Shown here one piece after another: positions 1 to 6,182 of a stretch of DNA of 7,104 nt (its first letter is position 1; every line of letters begins with the position of its first letter). Source of the stretch: JABDDM01 sp038240295. Its GTDB lineage: Bacteria > Bacteroidota > Ignavibacteria > Palsa-1295. The translations under genes were made by a program, and so were the position numbers. The stretch covers positions 1 through 7,104 of the forward strand of contig JBBSDW010000158.1 of NCBI GenBank assembly GCA_038240295.1, written 5' to 3'. A model generated the notes under the pieces. It did no database searches. It saw only the letters and a program-made list of their open reading frames with translations, and was not told the DNA's origin.

Positions 1-929
1 GATTGCTCAAGCTTTATCATGAGCAAAAGAAACTCAACGTTTCTTTTGTCGATCTGAGTAATGTGGAAAATCTTCGAAATGCGATCACGCCAGAAACAGC
101 TTGCCTCTGGATCGAGACTCCAAGTAATCCGCTTCTCGAAGTTGTTGACGTTCAGAAACTCACTGAGATCGCACATGCACACAATATCATCGTCGCGCTC
201 GACAACACGTTTCTTTCGCCGGTAAATTTTCGTCCCTTTGAGTTTGGTGTCGACATCGTTGTCCATTCAACGACGAAGTGGTTGAACGGCCACTCCGATG
301 TGGTTGGTGGCGCGATCATCGCACGCGAAGCCGCACTTGGCGAGAGATTCTATTGGCTCGCAAATGCACTTGGAACAACGACCGGTTCGTTCGATAGCTG
401 GCTCGTGCTCCGTGGCATCAAGACGCTTGCGGTACGCATGCGTCAGCATGAATCGAATGCGATCGCCATCGCAAGATTTCTCGAGGCGCATCCGAATGTC
501 AAACAGGTTTACTATCCGGGCCTCGAATCACATCCGACGCACGAAATCGCGAAGAAGCAGCAGACAGGCTTTGGCGGCGTGATCTCGTTTCGCGTGGATG
601 GGTCATTCGCCCGTGAAGGTTGTCATGTGCTTCGTTCGACAAAGATCTTCTCTCTCGCCGAATCGCTCGGAGGTGTAGAATCCTTGATCGAACATCCGGC
701 AACGATGAGCCATCTCTCGATGGGTGAAGAGCTTCGCACAAAAGCGGGCATCACTGAAGATCTGATTCGCATCTCGGTCGGCATCGAACACATCGATGAT
801 CTGCTTGCCGATCTCGCGCAAGCACTTGATCTTTCGGTGCTAAACTCGGTTTCTGCAGAATCGCCGATCGATGCTTCTCTCGACGCAACGATCAACGCTA
901 TTCTTGAGGAGGCGCTCGAAGTATGTTAA
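1..929 (+). CDS. metB: Cystathionine gamma-synthase-type PLP enzyme, 5'-truncated by window edge
   Basis: This is a Cys/Met-metabolism PLP-dependent enzyme that most likely joins O-acylhomoserine and cysteine to make cystathionine in the cytoplasm. The reading frame is open from the first complete codon at 3, so about 80-90 N-terminal residues of the usual ~390 lie outside the window. Numbering from position 3, the family signature DIVVHSTTKWLNGHS covers residues 84-98, and Lys92 (codon 276-278) is the Schiff-base lysine. Asp67 in DNTF should contact the PLP ring nitrogen, SLAESLGGVES is at 217-227, and Arg256 in LIRIS should bind the substrate carboxylate. The C-terminus runs about 30 residues past the usual end (278-308), and this extension contains the ribosome binding site of metX. 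The gene overlaps metX by 7 bp. The metX-hom context favours gamma-synthase, but cystathionine gamma-lyase or O-acylhomoserine sulfhydrylase cannot be excluded. The fold assignment is near certain. Confidence 0.85.
   Translation, partial: LLKLYHEQKKLNVSFVDLSNVENLRNAITPETACLWIETPSNPLLEVVDVQKLTEIAHAHNIIVALDNTFLSPVNFRPFEFGVDIVVHSTTKWLNGHSDVVGGAIIAREAALGERFYWLANALGTTTGSFDSWLVLRGIKTLAVRMRQHESNAIAIARFLEAHPNVKQVYYPGLESHPTHEIAKKQQTGFGGVISFRVDGSFAREGCHVLRSTKIFSLAESLGGVESLIEHPATMSHLSMGEELRTKAGITEDLIRISVGIEHIDDLLADLAQALDLSVLNSVSAESPIDASLDATINAILEEALEVC
906..912 (+). promoter_or_regulatory. Ribosome binding site of metX
   Basis: GAGGAGG lies inside the 3' end of the upstream gene, 10 nt before the ATG at 923. 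It supports that start even though it overlaps the preceding stop codon (927-929), and it implies translational coupling of the two genes. Confidence 0.75.
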
Positions 930-1996
930 AGGACTTTCCGCTTCCATCCGAACTGAAATTTCTCCAACTGAGCGAAGCGCCGTTTGCGCTGCAATCTGGG
1001 AAGTCGCTGCCAAGAGTAACCATCGGTTATCAGACGTTTGGCGAGTTGAATAGCACTCGCTCCAATGCGGTTCTCGTTTTGCACGCGCTCACCGGCACTA
1101 CCAATTGTCTCGAGTGGTGGTCAGGGATCATTGGCCCAGGAAAGTCGATCGATCCTGCGAAGGATTTTGTGATCTGCGCGAATTTCCTCGGGAGCTGTTA
1201 TGGTTCGACAGGGCCTGCAGATTTAGGGTTTCCCGAAATCACCATTCGCGATATCGCACGTTCGCAACTCGAGTTCTTACTTGAACTCGGAATTCGAGAC
1301 GTGCAACTTGCCATCGGCGGCTCGATGGGCGCAATGGTACTGCTCGAACTTGCGCTGCTCGATCATCAATTCGGCTGCCCGATCAACATCGAGCGCATTG
1401 CAGCAATTGCCACTGGCGCCGATCATTCTGGCTGGCGTTTGGCCTTCAGTTCTACGATCCGCAGAACGATCGAGCGATTTGCCAAAGTTGATCCCGTCAA
1501 CGGATTTGACGAAGGAATGAAACTCGCTCGGCAGTTCGCAATGATCTCCTATCGCTCAAGCCAGGAATTTGACGAGCGGTTTGGCCGAAGCACGAACTCG
1601 GATCTCTTCGAAGTCGAGAGCTATCTCATTCATCAGGGCGACAAGATCGCAGCGCGCTTCTCACCGCACGCCTATTCAACGCTGACACGCGCGATGGAGT
1701 TGTACGATCTTAGAGCCGATCGTGATGAGGATCTCTCGGTCGTGCTGAAAGCGCTTGACATTCCCGCGCTTTTCGTTGGCATCTCTTCCGATATCCTCTA
1801 TGCTGAATCGGAGATAAAAGCGCTCGCAAGTTCAGCGCCTCATGGGACCTATCAAACGCTTGATGCTCCCTATGGGCACGATTCCTTTCTGGTCTCCGAT
1901 GGCAAGACCGAACTACGGCTCAACCAAATGATCCGGGAATGGCTCGCGACCTCACCTTACTCACGTTCGAACAAGGAGGTGCTCCATGCTGCATGA
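923..1996 (+). CDS. metX: Homoserine O-acetyltransferase
   Basis: This alpha/beta-hydrolase-fold enzyme transfers an acyl group, normally acetyl from acetyl-CoA, to the hydroxyl of homoserine, the first committed step of methionine synthesis. The 357 residues match the usual family length. Visible marks in order are YQTFGELN (36-43), HALTGTTN (54-61), NFLGSCYGSTGP (87-98), the nucleophile elbow GGSMGAM with Ser134, the cap-domain stretch from VESYLIHQGDK to LTRAMELYDL (231-262), and the remaining catalytic residues Asp290 (GISSD) and His319 (YGHD). The start at 923 is supported by a strong Shine-Dalgarno sequence and overlaps metB by 7 bp. The 3' end overlaps hom by 11 bp. Some members of this fold are succinyltransferases; I did not settle acyl specificity from residues, so acetyl is the family default. 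The family call is very secure. Confidence 0.95.
   Translation: MLKDFPLPSELKFLQLSEAPFALQSGKSLPRVTIGYQTFGELNSTRSNAVLVLHALTGTTNCLEWWSGIIGPGKSIDPAKDFVICANFLGSCYGSTGPADLGFPEITIRDIARSQLEFLLELGIRDVQLAIGGSMGAMVLLELALLDHQFGCPINIERIAAIATGADHSGWRLAFSSTIRRTIERFAKVDPVNGFDEGMKLARQFAMISYRSSQEFDERFGRSTNSDLFEVESYLIHQGDKIAARFSPHAYSTLTRAMELYDLRADRDEDLSVVLKALDIPALFVGISSDILYAESEIKALASSAPHGTYQTLDAPYGHDSFLVSDGKTELRLNQMIREWLATSPYSRSNKEVLHAA
1973..1980 (+). promoter_or_regulatory. Ribosome binding site of hom
   Basis: AAGGAGGT is a near-perfect anti-16S match ending 5 nt before the ATG at 1986. It lies within the last codons of metX and fixes the hom start, so hom is translated from inside the metX coding region. 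Confidence 0.8.
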
Positions 1997-3005
1997 AGTT
2001 GAATCACTGACTCGCAATCATCCTAAGGCTGGCATCAAGACGCTACGTGTGGCGCTCTTTGGCTTTGGAGTTGTCGGCAGCGGTGTTTGGAGCATCATCA
2101 AATCGAAGCGGACAGAATTCAGGCAGCGCTTCGGAGTCGATGTGGATGTTGCAGGAGTGTGCGTTCGCGATCTAATGAAGGATCGCGGTGTAACGCTTGA
2201 CCGAAGATTGCTTACCCACGATCACGATTCGTTGCTGAACGACGAAAGCATCGACGTGGTCTTCGAACTTGTTGGCGGGCGCTACGAGGCCCTCGACATT
2301 ATCGAACGCGGACTCGAATCGCGCAAGCACGTCATCACGGCGAACAAGGCCGTGCTCGCCCACGAACTTCCCCGCTTGAAGCGACGCGCCGACAGGCTGG
2401 GCGTTAACCTGTTCTATAGCGCCTCCGTCTGCGGCAGCGTACCTGTACTGCGAACGCTTGATGAACTGCGCATCGGCGATGAAATTCAATCGCTGCGAGG
2501 TATAGTCAATGGCTCAACCAACTTTGTGCTCACGCTTATGAGCGAGCAGGGCGTATCGTATTCCGAAGCGCTCGTGGAAGCTCGCACTCGGGGATTCCTC
2601 GAGGCCGATCCAACGCTTGACGTCTCAGGACAGGATGCTGCACAAAAGCTTTCGGTGCTCGGCTATCATGCGTTCGGCGTTCATCTGCATCCCGACGAAA
2701 TTCAGACTTCGGGAATCGAAAATGTTTCGCTCGATCAGATCAACGCCGCGAAAGAGCACGGTGAAGCACTTAAGCTGATTGCGTCAGCGGATCGCAATAG
2801 TGTTACAGGCAAGGTCTCAGCGTCCGTCGGAATGCAATCACTTCCGAAGACACATCTCTTCGCGCACACCCGCGACGAATTCAACGCACTCGAGATCCAG
2901 ACAAGCCACGCAGGCCCGCAAATGCTCTATGGCAAAGGCGCCGGAAGCCTGCCGACTGCAAGCTCGGTGGTAAGCGATCTTGTTGAACTGCTCAAGGAGA
3001 TCTGA
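1986..3005 (+). CDS. hom: Homoserine dehydrogenase, catalytic type without ACT domain
   Basis: This cytoplasmic NAD(P)-dependent enzyme reduces aspartate 4-semialdehyde to homoserine, the branch point to methionine and threonine. A short N-terminal tail precedes the Rossmann nucleotide-binding loop GFGVVGSG (26-33). TANKA (118-122, Lys121) and the substrate/catalytic segment from NGSTNF (175-180) to DAAQK (217-221) follow. Glu206, Asp217 and Lys221 have the same spacing as the catalytic Glu/Asp/Lys set known from yeast homoserine dehydrogenase. The protein ends at residue 339 just after YGKGAGSLPTASSVVSDLV, which is the end of the catalytic fold. The ~80-100 residue C-terminal ACT domain of many bacterial enzymes (total about 430) is therefore absent, so classical ACT-mediated threonine feedback is not expected (inference). 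It is the last gene of the overlapping met cluster, and no convincing terminator follows directly. Confidence 0.95.
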   Translation: MLHEVESLTRNHPKAGIKTLRVALFGFGVVGSGVWSIIKSKRTEFRQRFGVDVDVAGVCVRDLMKDRGVTLDRRLLTHDHDSLLNDESIDVVFELVGGRYEALDIIERGLESRKHVITANKAVLAHELPRLKRRADRLGVNLFYSASVCGSVPVLRTLDELRIGDEIQSLRGIVNGSTNFVLTLMSEQGVSYSEALVEARTRGFLEADPTLDVSGQDAAQKLSVLGYHAFGVHLHPDEIQTSGIENVSLDQINAAKEHGEALKLIASADRNSVTGKVSASVGMQSLPKTHLFAHTRDEFNALEIQTSHAGPQMLYGKGAGSLPTASSVVSDLVELLKEI

Positions 3006-3377
3006 GATAACCAAACATAGCGCGAGCTTCAGCCTGCGTTTCTTTTCGCAAACTATATCAATGACGAAAAATAGGCATCCTCCCTCAAAACAAACGAGTT
3101 ACGTTGCGGATGTAAATCTATAATTCATAATTCTACTTCAGACAGAAGACATCGCCTGCTCAGGAGTGAGTGTGTGTGTATATCCAGAATTCATTGTTCT
3201 CGTCTCCCAGCAAAGTAAAAGGTGCAGCGATAAATATGTTCGAGTCAGCGATGTCTGGCAGAATGTCATCCCGATCCCAGTGACGGATCCGATGGAATCC
3301 CACTAAGAGTCACCTATCCGGCTACCTCAATGGAACATATTAAACATATTTCATACCCAGGCGCGTTCCCCAAACCC
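3006..3377. other. Gene-poor spacer downstream of hom
   Basis: I see no recognisable gene in this 372-bp stretch, which is more A/T-rich than the flanking genes. It holds a perfect TATAAT at 3119-3124 with no partner -35 box at normal spacing, a short TG run (3171-3179), and one degenerate intergenic palindrome (3264-3290). There are also two overlapping antiparallel short open frames: + 3124-3306, with only GTG starts early in the frame, and minus 3303-3160, with a GTG start and 47 codons. Neither matches a family I know, and neither has a convincing ribosome binding site. A 4-bp stem (TGCG/CGCA) just after hom is too weak to call a terminator. Confidence 0.6.
3264..3290. repeat. Degenerate copy of a common intergenic palindromic repeat
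   Basis: The segment reads TGTCATCCCGA then TCCCAGTGA then CGGATCC. From memory, many bacterial genomes carry an intergenic repeat with outer arms TGTCATCCCGA and GGGATCC around a GCGnAGCGA-like centre. The outer parts match well here, while the centre has decayed. A residual stem GATCC (3273-3277) / GGATC (3285-3289) remains. The assignment rests on resemblance only, since a single copy is visible. Confidence 0.4.
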
Positions 3378-3749
3378 CTAATTCAACTCGATCTTTAGCA
3401 TTTGCCTGACGCCCTCTTTCGGCTGGATTTCAAGATAATACGTACCGGCAGGCAGGTTGTGGAGATCGAGTTGGAGTGTGTTTCGCGCGTCCAGAATTTC
3501 ATCGAATTTGGCGCGTTCTCGGCCGAGGAGATCGAAGACGGCGACGCCGACCAACATCAGCGCCGCCAAAAGCAACGCATAAGATTCCACGACCCACGAA
3601 GCATCCGCCAGACTTGCAGAGAACTCCTTCTGGAGTACGGGCAGCGCAACGTTGACGACGGTCCCATCTATAAAGACCATACTCGATCCGATGATCGTGG
3701 CAGCGAGTATCCAGCTACCAGAAATGGGCTCAGATGAATCTCTTTTCAT
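3378..3749 (-). pseudogene. Chimeric ORF: MFS (DHA2-type) N-terminus fused to end of a T9SS sorting domain
   Basis: The ORF encodes 123 residues and starts at ATG 3749-3747. Residues 1-68 look like the beginning of a 14-TM DHA2/EmrB-type drug-efflux transporter. TM1 contains the family pattern FIDGTVVNVALP (27-38), and SWVVESYALLLAALMLVG (51-68) is the start of TM2. Instead of the expected GDRFGRRR loop and the remaining helices, the frame continues from residue 69 as VAVFDLLGRERAKFDEIL, then LHNLPAGTYYLEIQ (97-109) and a basic/hydrophobic tail to Asn123. That part matches the second half of a type IX secretion type A C-terminal sorting domain. Neither half is complete: the transporter lacks most helices, and the sorting domain lacks its first ~25 residues and any cargo or signal peptide. 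I read it as a deletion remnant that stayed in frame. It has no convincing ribosome binding site and opposes all its neighbours. A misassembly is the main alternative. Confidence 0.7.
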
Positions 3750-3779
3750 TGCTAAGAAAAGTCAAACTTTCTCTAAATT

Positions 3780-3872
3780 GGCTTTGTTGAATCGTGCCGT
3801 GCAAGGAACCCACCCTCTTGTGGCTCCGTGTTCGGAGGAAGGCTCTCGATTTTCGAGGGCCTTCTGCGTTTC
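3780..3872 (+). ncRNA. Candidate small structured RNA ending in an intrinsic terminator
   Basis: Three consecutive hairpins occur in about 60 nt: CCAC (3810-3813) / GTGG (3820-3823), CTCCG (3824-3828) / CGGAG (3833-3837) with loop TGTT, and the 12-bp terminator stem at 3838-3864. No + strand gene sits close upstream to be terminated. A possible promoter is TTGCTA (3749-3754), 19 bp, TAAATT (3774-3779), giving a start near 3785. It matches no RNA family I know. It could equally be a remnant leader or the tail of a lost gene. Confidence 0.3.
3838..3872 (+). terminator. Rho-independent terminator
   Basis: GAAGGCTCTCGA (3838-3849) pairs with TCGAGGGCCTTC (3853-3864) over 12 bp with one G-U wobble and a TTT loop. 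The T-rich tail TGCGTTTC follows. The opposite strand has no U-tract after the stem, so the direction is +. What it terminates is unclear: hom ends more than 800 bp upstream and the nearby chimeric ORF is on the other strand. Confidence 0.75.
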
Positions 3873-3894
3873 TGCTGCAAAGTTAATCGTGATC

Positions 3895-3934
3895 TTAAGC
3901 TAACGCTCCACAAGTTAAGCTAACTCTCCACACG
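3895..3934. repeat. 20-bp tandem direct repeat, two units
   Basis: Unit one is TTAAGCTAACGCTCCACAAG (3895-3914). Unit two, directly adjacent, is TTAAGCTAACTCTCCACACG (3915-3934). They agree at 18 of 20 positions. The unit is close to two helical turns, as expected for paired regulator sites on one DNA face, and lies about 120 bp upstream of the first permease. The regulatory role is inference only. Confidence 0.7.
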
Positions 3935-3944
3935 CCCTAAACAG

Positions 3945-3965
3945 ACATTGCGCGGGCCGCAATGT
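3945..3965. promoter_or_regulatory. Perfect 8-bp inverted repeat, possible operator
   Basis: ACATTGCG (3945-3952) and CGCAATGT (3958-3965) are exact reverse complements separated by CGGGC. There is no T-tract, so it is not a terminator. The 21-bp symmetric layout and its position about 90 bp upstream of the transporter operon fit an operator for a dimeric repressor. No regulator gene is present to support this. Confidence 0.4.
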
Positions 3966-4053
3966 TACAGCCTGCGATTAAGACTCCATCACCCGAAGGC
4001 TCCCGTTGTTGTAAGTTTGCACCGAAGGTTGTTGCACCTCGATATTTCGATAC

Positions 4054-4977
4054 ATGCTCGCTTTTATTGTTCGACGGTTATTTTATTCGATCCTGGTCAT
4101 TTTTGGAGTGATCAGTGTCGTCTTTTTTGTCATGAACCTGCTGCCAAGTCCAGCGAGAATGATGCAGGGTCAGCGCGCCGATCTTGCTACGCGCGCAGCG
4201 ATCGAACATCAGCTTGGCCTCGACAAACCCGTCTTCGAACGGTATACCGATTTTATCGTACAAACTGCGAAGGGCGATCTGGGCCGTTCATGGACTTCAA
4301 ACCGGCTTGTGCTCGATAGCATCCTCGAGCGCCTTCCGGCGACTGCGCTGCTTGCATTGAGTTCAATGCTCATTGCGAGTATCCTTGGTGTCGGCATTGG
4401 GATTCTCTCGGCGGTAAAATCCTATTCGTTTCTCGATAATTTTTCGATGCTCTTTGCGCTGATCGGCATTAGCGTCCCGGCCTTCGTGCTGGGGTTACTC
4501 GCGATCCTCGTTTTTGGATCGTGGCTTGAAATTCTGCCGATCTCGGGTTATATCGATCAGGGCTGGCAATATCTCATAATGCCAATGACCATGCTCGCGG
4601 TCCGGCCGATCTCGATCATTGCGCGCGTGACACGTTCGAGCATGCTCGATGTGCTTTCGAGTGATTACGTGCGGACCGCAAAGGCGAAGGGCGTATCGAA
4701 CCGGAGCGTGATCTATAAACATGCGCTGCGCAATGCGCTCAATCCTGTCGTCACAACCATCAGCGCCTGGCTGGCCGCACTGCTCACCGGTACCTACGTC
4801 ATCGAATATATTTTTAACTGGCCTGGCATCGGACTTATGACCGTCGATGCGATCCCGAAATCGGACTTTCCGACGATCCAGGGAACGGTCATCTTTAGTG
4901 CAGTGATCTTTGTCGCGATCAATTTTCTTGTCGATCTGCTCTACGCGAAGCTCGATCCACGCGTTAAACTTTCCTGA
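4054..4977 (+). CDS. ABC transporter permease, OppB/DppB family
   Basis: This is an inner-membrane permease of the peptide/nickel-type importers and forms the translocation channel with the OppC-type partner that follows. The 307 residues are close to the length of E. coli OppB. It opens with the typical MLAFIVRRLFYSILVIFGVISVVFF, here given as TM1 at about 9-30. Further helices lie at roughly 98-122, 132-157, 173-192, 235-257 and 277-299. The ATPase-contacting EAA loop is at about 205-231 (DYVRTAKAKG...HALRNAL), and the C-terminal mark DLLYAKLDPR is at 294-303. The segment after TM1 reads LLPSPARMM instead of the usual PGDP-like turn. The start is set by the family N-terminus, because no Shine-Dalgarno sequence precedes it. 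The next permease follows after 20 bp. The substrate (peptide, nickel, other) cannot be told from the permease alone. Confidence 0.93.
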   Translation: MLAFIVRRLFYSILVIFGVISVVFFVMNLLPSPARMMQGQRADLATRAAIEHQLGLDKPVFERYTDFIVQTAKGDLGRSWTSNRLVLDSILERLPATALLALSSMLIASILGVGIGILSAVKSYSFLDNFSMLFALIGISVPAFVLGLLAILVFGSWLEILPISGYIDQGWQYLIMPMTMLAVRPISIIARVTRSSMLDVLSSDYVRTAKAKGVSNRSVIYKHALRNALNPVVTTISAWLAALLTGTYVIEYIFNWPGIGLMTVDAIPKSDFPTIQGTVIFSAVIFVAINFLVDLLYAKLDPRVKLS

Positions 4978-4997
4978 GAAAACTTTCCGGCTACAGC

Positions 4998-6182
4998 ATG
5001 AGCGAGACGTCTGAACCCAAACCCTCGACCCAATCGGAATCTCTTTCCGCGGAGTTACCGATTCCTAAAGAAGTGATCGCACATGACGTTCGCGCGGGTG
5101 CGCCGCTTGCAGTCTCGACCGGCACGAATGAAACGGAGCTTCTCACCTCCATCCCCCGCTCGCTTACTTACTATTCCTGGAAACGCCTCAAGCGCAATAA
5201 ACTTGCGATGGGCGGCCTCATCGTGACATTCCTGCTTATCATCCTTGCTGCAGGGGCGAGCTTTCTTGCGCCGTTCGACCCGAATCTTCAGGTCTTGGAA
5301 TATGCGACGAAGCCAAGTGGATTTCGCGGCAATGTGATCCTGCAAAAAAGTCAGATCGCAGGTAACGCGGCGGATCCCATCGCGATCAAATCCTACCGGA
5401 TCGATGGCGACAATGTGAAGCTTGTTACAATCGATGATCTTGCCGAAACGGTGCCGATCTCGACGCTCGCTGGTTCGAACGAATCGGACTGGCATCAGGA
5501 GCGCATCTATTATCTTGGCACCGATCAGTTTGGCCGCGATGTATTATCGCGTTTGATGTATGGCGCCCGAGTCTCGCTGACCGTTGCGTTTTTTTCGGAA
5601 GTGTTGAGTCTGCTTATCGGTGTAGTCTTCGGTGCGCTTGCAGGATTTTACAGAGGCTGGATCGACGAGCTTATCATGTGGGTGACGAATGTGATCTGGT
5701 CGATCCCATCGCTGCTGCTTGTGATCGCAATCTCGATCGCACTCGGTTTGGGCTTGTGGCAGACGATCATTGCGATCGGCATTACCGGCTGGGTCGATAT
5801 GGCGCGTATTGTTCGCGGGCAATTTTTTACGCTGCGTGAAACGGAGTACGTCGAAGCAACGAAGGCGCTCGGTCTGAGTAATTCGCGTGCGATCTTTCGG
5901 CATATTTTGCCGAACTCCATGGGGCCGATCATCGTCATTGCGACCGCCGGATTTGCAAGCGCGATCATCTATGAAGCGACGCTTTCGTTTTTGGGCCTGG
6001 GAGTGCAGCCGCCGACCGCGACCTGGGGACAAATGATTCACGATGGCTACGGCTATATCGCCGCCGGCTCCAACTGGGGCCTGACGATCTACCCCTCGCT
6101 CGCGATCATGATCGCCGTCTTCGCCTTCAACCTCTTCGGCGACGGCCTTCGCGACGCATTCGATCCGAAGTTGAAACGGTAG
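4998..6182 (+). CDS. ABC transporter permease, OppC/DppC family, enlarged loop
   Basis: This is the second inner-membrane channel subunit, paired with the OppB-type protein just upstream. The Ser/Glu/Pro-rich N-terminal tail of about 57 residues is longer than usual. SWKRLKRNKLAMGG (60-73) leads into TM1 (about 68-91). The stretch between TM1 and the conserved LGTDQFGRDVLSRLMYGAR (173-191) is about 80 residues, compared with about 27 in E. coli DppC, so roughly 55 residues are added on the extracytoplasmic side. Later helices lie at about 193-218, 233-253, 254-275, 308-332 and 364-384. The EAA loop is at 284-313 (EYVEATKALGLS...HILPNSMGP), and the family ending FNLFGDGLRDAFDPKLKR is complete. 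No Shine-Dalgarno sequence precedes the ATG; 20 bp separate it from the previous stop, so the two are surely co-transcribed. The total of 394 residues exceeds the usual ~300 because of the two extensions. Confidence 0.93.
   Translation: MSETSEPKPSTQSESLSAELPIPKEVIAHDVRAGAPLAVSTGTNETELLTSIPRSLTYYSWKRLKRNKLAMGGLIVTFLLIILAAGASFLAPFDPNLQVLEYATKPSGFRGNVILQKSQIAGNAADPIAIKSYRIDGDNVKLVTIDDLAETVPISTLAGSNESDWHQERIYYLGTDQFGRDVLSRLMYGARVSLTVAFFSEVLSLLIGVVFGALAGFYRGWIDELIMWVTNVIWSIPSLLLVIAISIALGLGLWQTIIAIGITGWVDMARIVRGQFFTLRETEYVEATKALGLSNSRAIFRHILPNSMGPIIVIATAGFASAIIYEATLSFLGLGVQPPTATWGQMIHDGYGYIAAGSNWGLTIYPSLAIMIAVFAFNLFGDGLRDAFDPKLKR

Larger units (their letters stand above)
3750..4053. other. Structured spacer upstream of the ABC transporter operon
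   Basis: No gene is visible in these 304 bp. In order the spacer holds a series of hairpins ending in a strong + strand terminator (to about 3872), a 20-bp tandem repeat (3895-3934), and a perfect 8-bp inverted repeat (3945-3965). Short direct repeats follow near the permease start: CCGAAGG at 3993-3999 and 4022-4028, TTGCACC at 4017-4023 and 4032-4038, and TCGATA at 4039-4044 and 4047-4052. The promoter of the transporter genes presumably lies after the terminator, but no clean -35/-10 pair stands out. Confidence 0.6.

Noticed and set aside
2172..2489. Minus-strand open frame opposite hom
   Set aside because: It is a shadow of the homoserine dehydrogenase coding strand with no domain or ribosome binding site.
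3119..3124. Perfect TATAAT as a promoter -10 box
   Set aside because: No -35-like hexamer lies 15-19 bp upstream (the nearest, TTGCGG, is 9 bp away), and no gene follows it.
3232..3351. AAATATGTT (3232-3240) and AACATATTT (3343-3351) as inverted repeats bounding a small element
   Set aside because: The arms are only 9 bp of pure A/T-rich sequence, no target duplication or transposase is seen, and chance is a sufficient explanation.
3895..3934. CRISPR array
   Set aside because: Only two abutting units without spacers, and no cas genes.
3993..4052. Short direct repeats CCGAAGG, TTGCACC and TCGATA before the permease start
   Set aside because: Each is 6-7 bp with irregular spacing, which is expected by chance in a spacer of this length. 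They are noted under the spacer only.
4017..4053. TTGCAC (4017-4022) and GATATT (4041-4046) as a promoter giving a leaderless permease mRNA
   Set aside because: Each box matches consensus at only about four of six positions, and TTGCAC is part of a local direct repeat, so the case is too weak to annotate.
5055..5495. Minus-strand open frame of 146 codons opposite the permease loop
   Set aside because: Its composition is that of an antisense reading, and the + strand frame continues a clear permease.
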